From NCBI GenBank assembly GCA_021780395.1, contig JAJXYU010000111.1, positions 1-6,254 on the forward strand: 6,254 nucleotides of DNA, given 5' to 3'. How positions within the stretch are numbered: the stretch's first letter is position 1; each line of letters begins with the position of its first letter. Made by a program: the position numbers and the translations under genes. Positions 1 to 5,660 of this stretch are shown here, piece by piece. This DNA comes from Pseudomonadota bacterium (GTDB lineage Bacteria; Pseudomonadota; Gammaproteobacteria; Steroidobacterales; Steroidobacteraceae). Below the pieces are notes generated by a model, which saw only the letters and a list, made by a program, of their open reading frames with translations, was not told the DNA's origin and made no database searches.

Positions 1-1023
1 CTGAGCCCGGTGCCGGCCGCCGAGCGCCGGTTCGACGGCGCGCTGCGCGCCGATCTCGGCGCGGCCGACGTGCGCGACCTGGTGGTTGCGCAGGGTGCGG
101 ATCGCGAACGGGCGCTGCAGGCAGCCGAACGGGCCGCGCGATCGCTCCGGCGACTCGAGGCCGATCGCGTGATCGGCGGCTTCGACGACCCGGCGACGAT
201 CCTGCCGAGCCTCTCGGCGCAGCGCGCGCGGCAGCGTGCGCTGCCCGACGCACGCACCCTCGCCGCGCGCCTGCATCGCGCGCTCGTCGGCCTGCCGGTG
301 CACGAGACGACGCTCGCGCCGTTCCTTGCCGACGTCGCGGCCGCCCGCGCGGCGCCACCGTTGACTCGCCGCGACCTCGACGGCACGCCGCTCGCGGCCG
401 CGTTCGACGCGCTACTGCTCCGTCGACGCGGTCGCTGGATCGCGTTGCTGCCGCTGCGCGCACCGCTCGTCGACGGCCGGCCGGGATCGATCGACCTCCC
501 GCGGGTCCGGGAGGCCGTGTCCGGCCGCGCCGAGGCGATCGACCTCGAGGCCGATGCGAATGGCTTGTACGCGGTCTACCTGCGAAATGCGCTGCGTGCG
601 TCGGCGGTCGGCGTGTTCGCGATCACGGTCCTGCTCGCCGCCACGCTGCGCTCGGTCCGGCGGACGCTGCGCGTGCTCGCACCGCTCGCCGTCGCGGTCG
701 GCGCCGTCGCCGCGGCACTCGCGCTCGCCGGGATCCGGCTGACGATCCTGCACCTGGTCGGGATGCTGCTGATCGTCGCGATCGGATCGAACTACGCATT
801 GTTCTTCGTGCGGCACGGGGCGGACGATGACGGCGCGATCACGGGTTCGCTCGCGATCGCGAACGCGGCGACCGTGATCGGCTTCGGACTGCTCGCGACG
901 GCGCCGGTACCCGTGCTGCGCGATCTCGGCCTCACGGTCGCCCCGGGCGCACTGCTCGCGTTCCTGTGCTCGGCGCTGCTGGCGCCGACCGCGCCGGGCG
1001 CATCGGCACGGATCGGTCGATGA
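1..1023 (+). CDS. MMPL/RND-family exporter, C-terminal half (partial)
   Basis: Inner-membrane transporter of the MMPL branch of the RND superfamily; in APE clusters such a protein is thought to export the lipid-linked polyene. The frame is open at the left edge, so about 340 C-terminal residues are present and the true start is outside; the GTG at position 10 is internal. Fragment residues 1 to about 195 look like the second large periplasmic loop (Ala/Arg-rich, without long hydrophobic runs). Five hydrophobic segments follow at about 199-216, 223-243, 247-271, 284-301 and 308-329, matching RND helices TM8-TM12. The third of these carries the motif GSNYALFF, where many RND proteins have an Asp-Tyr pair of the proton relay; here the Asp is Asn. 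The stop overlaps the next start by ATGA, so it is co-transcribed with the genes that follow. The family is well supported; the APE substrate is inferred from the neighbours. Confidence 0.82.
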   Translation: MSPVPAAERRFDGALRADLGAADVRDLVVAQGADRERALQAAERAARSLRRLEADRVIGGFDDPATILPSLSAQRARQRALPDARTLAARLHRALVGLPVHETTLAPFLADVAAARAAPPLTRRDLDGTPLAAAFDALLLRRRGRWIALLPLRAPLVDGRPGSIDLPRVREAVSGRAEAIDLEADANGLYAVYLRNALRASAVGVFAITVLLAATLRSVRRTLRVLAPLAVAVGAVAAALALAGIRLTILHLVGMLLIVAIGSNYALFFVRHGADDDGAITGSLAIANAATVIGFGLLATAPVPVLRDLGLTVAPGALLAFLCSALLAPTAPGASARIGR

Positions 1024-1616
1024 GACCCGTGCGGCTCCTGCCCGGGGTCAACGATCCGCCCGAGCGATTCCTCGAGGCGGGCTTCGAGGCCGCCGCGCGC
1101 GATCGAGGCGTGCCGTTTCGCTTCGAACTCCTGCGCTACGAGTTCGAGGACCTCGCCGACCCGCAGGCGATCGCGCGGCTCGAGGAGCGCGCGGTCGCAG
1201 GCAACGACGGCGACGCACCCGCGTGGCTCGTCGGTGTCTCGCTCGGCGGCTATCTCGCGCTGCAGTGCGCACGCCGCCGGCCCGACGCGATCGCCGGGGT
1301 GTGTCTGATCGCCCCCTACCTCGGTGGACGGGCACTGATCGACGAGATCGCGCGCGCGCCCGGGCTCGCGGCGTGGCACCCCGGTGTCGCGGAATCGGAG
1401 GACGAGGACCGACGGCTCTGGCGATTCCTGAAGGAGCGGGCGGACGAGCTGTCGCTGTACCTCGGCGCCGGCGCCGCCGACCGCTTCGCGCGAGCCCACG
1501 CGTTGCTCGCACCGCGTCTGCCGCGCGGGCGGGTGCAGGTCGTCGATGGCGGCCACGACTGGACGACCTGGCGACGCATCTGGGACGCGTTCCTCGACAG
1601 TGGACTGTGGCGATGA
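1020..1616 (+). CDS. Small alpha/beta-hydrolase (serine esterase/thioesterase-like)
   Basis: A 198-residue single-domain alpha/beta-hydrolase, predicted to be cytoplasmic as no signal peptide is visible. The nucleophile elbow is GVSLGG with Ser74. The likely acid is Asp154 in the segment AADRFARAH, and the likely base is His179 in DGGHDW, so a complete triad in the usual order is visible. The N-terminal strand LLPGVNDPPERF resembles the start of small esterases of this fold. The ATG at 1020 is chosen because it overlaps the upstream stop (ATGA) and begins directly before the first core strand; an in-frame ATG at 966 would only add a tail lying over the exporter gene. The stop overlaps the deacetylase start in the same way. 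Substrate is unknown. Cleavage of an acyl thioester or ester of the polyene, or proofreading of mis-primed acyl carriers, would fit the context but is inference. It is not a recognised core APE gene. Confidence 0.82.
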   Translation: MRPVRLLPGVNDPPERFLEAGFEAAARDRGVPFRFELLRYEFEDLADPQAIARLEERAVAGNDGDAPAWLVGVSLGGYLALQCARRRPDAIAGVCLIAPYLGGRALIDEIARAPGLAAWHPGVAESEDEDRRLWRFLKERADELSLYLGAGAADRFARAHALLAPRLPRGRVQVVDGGHDWTTWRRIWDAFLDSGLWR

Positions 1617-2464
1617 GCGAAGAGCGCCCGTCCCGACGCCGCTGGATCCCGTCGCCGGCGATCCGCGCATCGATGGGACTGCACCTCGCCGCCGCCGCGG
1701 GGCTGATCGCGCGGCCGGCCGCGTGGCCGCTGGCGCTCGGCGCGATCGCCGCCGATCACGCGGTGCTCGCCGGGGCCGGCCTCTGGCCGCGGAGCCGCCT
1801 GCTCGGACCGAACTGGACCCGCCTGCCGGCCACCGCCGCCGCGCGCGGCGAGGTCGCGATCACGATCGACGACGGACCCGACCCCGACGCGACCCCCCCG
1901 ATGCTCGATGCGCTCGCGCGCTTCGGCGTCGTCGCGACGTTCTTCTGCATCGGCGAGCGCGTCGCACGTCATCCGGACCTCGTCCGGCGGATCGTGCGCG
2001 CCGGCCATGCGATCGAAAACCACAGCGACACCCACCGGCACACGTTTTCGCTGCTCGGACCGGCCGCGTTGCGCCGTGACGTGGCGCAGGCGCAGACGCG
2101 GATCGCCGCGGTCGGCGGCACCGCGCCGGCGTTCTTCCGGGCGCCGGCCGGCTTGCGCAATCCACTGCTCGAGCCCGTGCTCGCGCGGCACGATCTGCGA
2201 CTCGCGAGCTGGTCGCGCCGCGGCTTCGACACCGTGAGCCGGGATCCCGATCGCGTGCTCGAACGTCTGACGCGCGGCCTGCGCGGTGGCGAGATCCTGT
2301 TGCTGCACGACGGACACGCGGCGCGCGCGGCGAACGGTGCACCGATCGGTGCGCTCGTGCTGCCCCGCCTGCTCGAGGCCTTGCGCCGACGCGCGCTGAT
2401 CCCGGTCACGCTGCGCGCGGCGCTCGAGCAGGAGCGCGGTCGAGTGCTCGGCGATCCGGGATAG
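1613..2464 (+). CDS. Membrane-anchored polysaccharide deacetylase (NodB homology domain, carbohydrate esterase 4)
   Basis: A 283-residue protein of the polysaccharide deacetylase family, which removes N- or O-acetyl groups from sugars using a divalent metal. Residues about 21-57 are hydrophobic (two short stretches) and probably anchor it in the inner membrane; I see no cleavable signal peptide. The NodB domain starts near residue 80 and shows the five expected motifs: TIDDGPD (Asp86 and Asp87), HSDTH (metal ligands His137 and His141), FFRAPAG (Arg176), SWSRRGFD (Trp200/Asp206) and LLLHDGH (His232). All key residues are present, so it should be active. The ATG at 1613 overlaps the hydrolase stop by ATGA. 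As I recall, deacetylases of this shape recur in APE-type clusters of other Proteobacteria, which hints at a sugar-containing or acylated anchor on the pigment. The actual substrate cannot be read from the sequence. Nine bases separate it from the ketosynthase gene. Confidence 0.87.
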   Translation: MSEERPSRRRWIPSPAIRASMGLHLAAAAGLIARPAAWPLALGAIAADHAVLAGAGLWPRSRLLGPNWTRLPATAAARGEVAITIDDGPDPDATPPMLDALARFGVVATFFCIGERVARHPDLVRRIVRAGHAIENHSDTHRHTFSLLGPAALRRDVAQAQTRIAAVGGTAPAFFRAPAGLRNPLLEPVLARHDLRLASWSRRGFDTVSRDPDRVLERLTRGLRGGEILLLHDGHAARAANGAPIGALVLPRLLEALRRRALIPVTLRAALEQERGRVLGDPG

Positions 2465-2473
2465 AATCGAGCG

Positions 2474-3682
2474 ATGGATCCGACCCCCTGCGCCCCGCTC
2501 GTGCTCGCGGCGTTCACCGCGACCAGCGGCATCGGCGTCGGCAATGCGGCGACGCTCGCGTCGTTGCGGACGCAGCGCGGCGGCCTGCGGCCCTGCGACT
2601 TCGACGGCGCCGACGTGCCGACGTGGGTCGGCGCGGTCGACGCCGCCGGGGCACAGCCGTTGCCGCCCGAATGGCACCGCTACGATTGCCGCAACAATCG
2701 ACTCGCGGAGCTCGCGCTGGGTCAGGACGGACTCCTCGAGCGGGTGCGCGCAGCCGCCGGACGGCATGGCCGGCAGCGCATCGGCGTATTCCTCGGAACG
2801 AGCACTTCCGGGATCCTCGAGACGGAACGGGCCTATCGCCGCCGCGAGCCGGCCGATGGGGCGCTGCCGCCGGACTTCGACTATCGCGGCACGCACAACG
2901 CATTCTCGACCGTCGATTACCTGCGCGGCCGCTGCGGCCTCGCGGGACCCGCGGCGACCGTCTGCGCGGCCTGCGCGTCGAGCGCGAAGGTGTTCGCGGT
3001 CGCGCGGCGCATGATCGCCGCGGACGTGATCGACGCGGCCCTCGTTGGCGGCGTGGATTCGCTGTGCCTGACGACCCTGTACGGCTTTCACTCGCTGCAG
3101 TTGCTCGCACCCGGCCCCTGCCGCCCGTTCGATGCCGCGCGGGACGGCTTGTCGATCGGCGAAGCCGCCGCGTTCGCATTGCTCGAACGGGCGCCGTCGA
3201 GCCTGGATCCGGATGCGGTGCTGCTGCTCGGCACCGGCGAGTCGAGCGATGCCCACCACATGTCGACACCGCACCCGGAGGGGCTCGGGGCACGGATCGC
3301 GATCGAACGGGCGCTCGGCGACGCCCGGCTCGACGCCCAGGCGATCGACTACCTGAACCTCCACGGAACCGGCACCCCGAGCAATGACCGGGCGGAGAGC
3401 CGCGCGGTGCTCGCGACCTGCGGCGCCTCGGTCCCGTGCAGTTCGACCAAGGGCGCGACCGGGCACACGCTCGGCGCGGCCGGCGCGCTGGAAGCGGTGC
3501 TGAGCTCGCTGTGTCTGGGCGCGGGACTGCTGCCCGCGGGCCTCGGCACCGCGCAGGTCGACGCCGCGCTCGGCGTGAATTACCTCACCGGCAACCGACC
3601 GGCACCGCTGCGTCGAGTCCTCAGCAACTCGTTCGGATTCGGCGGCGCGAACTGCTGTCTCGTGCTCGGGACGGCCGGATGA
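2474..3682 (+). CDS. Beta-ketoacyl-ACP synthase (FabF/FabB-like, APE ketosynthase, ApeO-like)
   Basis: Condensing enzyme of the thiolase fold, 402 residues, the normal length for a type II ketosynthase. It joins malonyl-ACP to a growing acyl chain by decarboxylative condensation. The catalytic triad is complete: Cys167 in the ACASSAK segment, His297 in NLHGTGT and His331 in GATGHTLG, with the conserved Lys326 just before it. The segment PFDAARDGLSIGEAAAF (from residue 218) and the C-terminal NSFGFGGANCCLVLG are typical of the family. A second Cys (Cys164) lies three residues before the nucleophile. The start at 2474 follows the deacetylase stop by 9 bases; the Shine-Dalgarno sequence is weak. 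The stop overlaps the chain length factor start (ATGA), as expected for partners made in equal amounts. In characterised APE systems, ApeO pairs with ApeC as a KS-CLF heterodimer. The assignment to an APE role rests on the neighbours; a generic FabF-type role is the alternative. Confidence 0.88.
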   Translation: MDPTPCAPLVLAAFTATSGIGVGNAATLASLRTQRGGLRPCDFDGADVPTWVGAVDAAGAQPLPPEWHRYDCRNNRLAELALGQDGLLERVRAAAGRHGRQRIGVFLGTSTSGILETERAYRRREPADGALPPDFDYRGTHNAFSTVDYLRGRCGLAGPAATVCAACASSAKVFAVARRMIAADVIDAALVGGVDSLCLTTLYGFHSLQLLAPGPCRPFDAARDGLSIGEAAAFALLERAPSSLDPDAVLLLGTGESSDAHHMSTPHPEGLGARIAIERALGDARLDAQAIDYLNLHGTGTPSNDRAESRAVLATCGASVPCSSTKGATGHTLGAAGALEAVLSSLCLGAGLLPAGLGTAQVDAALGVNYLTGNRPAPLRRVLSNSFGFGGANCCLVLGTAG

Positions 3683-4476
3683 GTCTCGGCGCGTACGTCG
3701 AGGGCGTCGGGGTGCTCGGACCCGGCTTGCCCGACTGGCGGGAAGCCGCGCGGATCTTCCGCGACCCCGGCGCGTATCGGCCGACCGCGAGCGAGGTGCC
3801 GGCGCCGTCGATCCTCCCGGTCGCGGAGCGGCGACGCACCGGCCGCGTCGTTCGGCTCGCGCTCGCGGTCGCGCTCGACGCGATTCGCGGCGCCGGGATC
3901 GACCCGGCACAGCTGCCGAGCGTGTTTGCGAGTTCCGGCGGCGACGGCGCGAACTGCCACGAGATCTGCACGGCGCTCGCCGAGCCGCCGCGCGAGCTGT
4001 CGCCGACCCGATTCACGAATTCCGTGCACAATCTCGTCGCCGGCTACTGGAGCATCGCCGTCGGGGCGATGCGGCCGTCGCAGACACTGTGCGCGTACGA
4101 TGCGAGTTTCGCCGCCGGCCTGCTCGAGGCGCTCGTCGGCGTCGCGATCGAGCGCGAACCGGTGCTGCTCGTCGGGTACGACGCGCCATACCCGCAGCCG
4201 CTGCACGCGACGCGACCGATCGCGGCCGAATTCGGCGTCGCGCTGGTGCTCGCGCCGCGCCCGACCGCCCGGAGCATCGCGCGGATCGACGCGAGCATCG
4301 CGGCGGGGGAGGCCCAGATCCTCGACGATGCGCCGCTGGAAGCGCTGCGGCGGGGCGCGCCGGCCGCGCGCAGCCTCCCGCTGCTCGCGGCACTCGCCCT
4401 CGGGATGCCGCGGGTGACGACGGTCGAATACCTGGATTCGGACGGTTTGCGCGTGCAGGTGAGTCCGTGCGACTAG
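3679..4476 (+). CDS. Ketosynthase-like chain length factor (beta-ketoacyl synthase N-terminal-like, ApeC-like)
   Basis: A 265-residue protein resembling the N-terminal half of a ketosynthase (the short 'beta-ketoacyl synthase, N-terminal-like' family found in APE clusters). Recognisable segments are SPTRFTNSVHNLVAGYWSIA (from residue 108) and CAYDASFAAGLLEA (from residue 138). Aligning the latter with the canonical nucleophile loop puts Asp141 at the catalytic Cys position, and the C-terminal His/Lys motifs of true ketosynthases are absent. It should therefore not condense by itself, but act as chain length factor and partner of the preceding ketosynthase; the 4-base overlap between the two genes supports coupled synthesis. 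ApeC in the studied APE pathway plays this role. The start at 3679 is fixed by the overlap and by the typical beginning AYVEGVGVLGPGL. The gene ends in TAG, and the next start lies inside it. Confidence 0.85.
   Translation: MSLGAYVEGVGVLGPGLPDWREAARIFRDPGAYRPTASEVPAPSILPVAERRRTGRVVRLALAVALDAIRGAGIDPAQLPSVFASSGGDGANCHEICTALAEPPRELSPTRFTNSVHNLVAGYWSIAVGAMRPSQTLCAYDASFAAGLLEALVGVAIEREPVLLVGYDAPYPQPLHATRPIAAEFGVALVLAPRPTARSIARIDASIAAGEAQILDDAPLEALRRGAPAARSLPLLAALALGMPRVTTVEYLDSDGLRVQVSPCD
4457..4463 (+). promoter_or_regulatory. Ribosome binding site inside the chain length factor gene
   Basis: AGGTGAG lies just before the GTG at 4467, within the last codons of the chain length factor gene. It is the clearest Shine-Dalgarno-like sequence in the operon and is the main reason, together with the protein motif, for choosing the GTG at 4467 as the dehydratase start rather than the in-frame GTG at 4500 or ATG at 4518. 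Confidence 0.5.
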
Positions 4477-4931
4477 GTCGCGACGCCATCGCCCGCCGCG
4501 TGCCCCACACGGGCGCGATGTGCCTGCTCGATGAAGTCCTCGACTGGGACGCGCAGCGCCTCCGGTGCCGCAGCCACAGCCATCGGCACGGCGAGAACCC
4601 GCTGCGGGCCGGCGAGCGGCTCGGTGCCGCGTGCGCGGTCGAATACGCGGCGCAAGCGGCGGCCCTGCACGGTGCGCTGCTGCGCGAGGCGAACGACGGT
4701 GCGCCGTCGCGAGTCCCACCGGGACGGCTCGCGAGCGTCCGCGGTCTGCGCCTGCGGATCGCGCGGCTCGACGACGCGCCGCACGGCTTGCTCTGCGCCG
4801 TGAGGTTGCTCGCGAGCGACGCGAACGTCCGCCAATACGCGTTCGAGGTCGGCGGTGATCGCGCATCGCTGGCCTGGGTCGAGGGTCGGCTGGCGATCGT
4901 GACGGCACCCACGGGGGAAGCAAGCGGATGA
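4467..4931 (+). CDS. ApeP-like hotdog-fold 3-hydroxyacyl-ACP dehydratase
   Basis: A 154-residue single hotdog domain, the usual size for ApeP-type dehydratases. The N-terminal signature VPHTGAMCLLDEVLDWD (residues 12-28) and the central helix AVEYAAQAAALHGALL (from residue 57) are characteristic. In these, Glu59 and Gln63 line up with the helix that carries the acidic catalytic residue in FabZ/FabA. The catalytic His of FabZ has no clear counterpart at the right distance: His39 and His41 are several residues too early, and the expected place reads Asn44-Pro45. In the studied pathway, ApeP works as a complex with a second dehydratase, ApeI, so this subunit may be incomplete alone. The GTG start overlaps the upstream gene by 10 bases; an ATG at 4518 is possible but would delete the conserved PHTGAM motif. 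The stop overlaps the ketoreductase start (ATGA). Predicted role: dehydration of 3-hydroxyacyl-ACP to the enoyl form during polyene extension. Confidence 0.8.
   Translation: MRLGRDAIARRVPHTGAMCLLDEVLDWDAQRLRCRSHSHRHGENPLRAGERLGAACAVEYAAQAAALHGALLREANDGAPSRVPPGRLASVRGLRLRIARLDDAPHGLLCAVRLLASDANVRQYAFEVGGDRASLAWVEGRLAIVTAPTGEASG
4913..4920 (+). promoter_or_regulatory. Purine-rich ribosome binding site of the ketoreductase gene
   Basis: GGGGGAAG stands 7 bases before the ATG at 4928, within the end of the dehydratase gene. It is an imperfect but well-placed Shine-Dalgarno sequence that supports this start alongside the ATGA overlap. Confidence 0.4.
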
Positions 4932-5659
4932 ACGACATCGCACGGCGCGCGCTCGTCACCGGCGGGAGCGGCGCGATCGGCGCGGCGATCTGCCGGCGCC
5001 TCGCGGCTGCCGGCCGGGAGGTGTGGGTACACGCCCACCGCCATCTTGCCGCCGCGGAGTCGGTGGTCGCCGCGATCCGGGCCGATGGCGGCCAGGCTCA
5101 CGCGATCGCGTTCGACGTGACCGACGCGGCCGCGAGCCGCGCAGCGCTCGAGCCGCTCGTCGAGGAGCATCCCGTGCAGATCCTGGTCAACAACGCCGGG
5201 GTCCACGACGACGCGCCGTTCGCCGGAATGAGCGCCGAGCAGTGGCACCGGGTGATCGACGTATCCCTGAACGGCTTCCATCACGTGACCCAGCCGGTGC
5301 TGTTGCCGATGATCCGCAGCCGCTGGGGGCGCATCGTGAACGTGACCTCGATTGCGGGGCTCCTCGGCAATCGAGGCCAGGTGAACTACGCGGCCGCGAA
5401 GGGCGCGTTGCACGCGGCGACCAAGGCGCTCTGCCTCGAGGTCGCGAGCCGCGGGATCACGGTGAACGCGGTCGCGCCGGGCGTGATCGCGACGCCGATG
5501 AGCGCCACGGCGTTCGACGAGGGCCGTATCGCGGCGCTGGTACCGATGAAGCGTGCGGGACGCGCGGACGAGGTCGCAAGCCTGGTCGGCTACCTGGCGT
5601 CCGACGAAGCCGCCTACGTGACGGGCCAGGTGATCGCGGTCGGCGGCGGGCTCGGCTGA
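4928..5659 (+). CDS. 3-oxoacyl-ACP reductase (FabG-like short-chain dehydrogenase, ApeQ-like)
   Basis: A 243-residue classical short-chain dehydrogenase/reductase of normal FabG length. It has the nucleotide-binding TGGSGAIG (residues 11-18), NNAG (88-91), the catalytic Asn115, Ser141, and Tyr154/Lys158 in YAAAK, then VAPGVIATPM and the C-terminal GQVIAVGGG. The strand-2 segment VHAHRHL contains basic residues (Arg38) consistent with NADPH use. It should reduce 3-oxoacyl-ACP to 3-hydroxyacyl-ACP in each elongation cycle, feeding the dehydratase encoded just upstream. The start is fixed by the ATGA overlap with that gene. It is the last plus-strand gene; the stop is separated by one base from the stop of the convergent fliK-like gene. 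In E. coli-type APE clusters a second ketosynthase (ApeR) follows the reductase; here none does. Housekeeping FabG is the alternative, but the operon context favours pigment synthesis. Confidence 0.9.
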   Translation: MNDIARRALVTGGSGAIGAAICRRLAAAGREVWVHAHRHLAAAESVVAAIRADGGQAHAIAFDVTDAAASRAALEPLVEEHPVQILVNNAGVHDDAPFAGMSAEQWHRVIDVSLNGFHHVTQPVLLPMIRSRWGRIVNVTSIAGLLGNRGQVNYAAAKGALHAATKALCLEVASRGITVNAVAPGVIATPMSATAFDEGRIAALVPMKRAGRADEVASLVGYLASDEAAYVTGQVIAVGGGLG

Positions 5660-5660
5660 T

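Noticed and set aside
966..1019. Upstream in-frame ATG that would extend the hydrolase by 18 residues.
   Set aside because: The extension lies within the exporter's coding sequence, adds no conserved strand, and the ATGA overlap at 1020 fits the pattern of the other junctions.
1223..1612. Upstream in-frame start that would extend the deacetylase by 130 residues.
   Set aside because: The extension is an Arg-rich translation of the hydrolase gene in another frame; the ATG at 1613 gives the normal family length and matches the overlap pattern.
1316..3910. A minus-strand open frame of 864 codons opposite the hydrolase, deacetylase and ketosynthase genes.
   Set aside because: Its product is Arg/Ala-rich with no recognisable domain, and it lies entirely antisense to genes with intact catalytic motifs. 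Long antisense frames are expected at this GC content.
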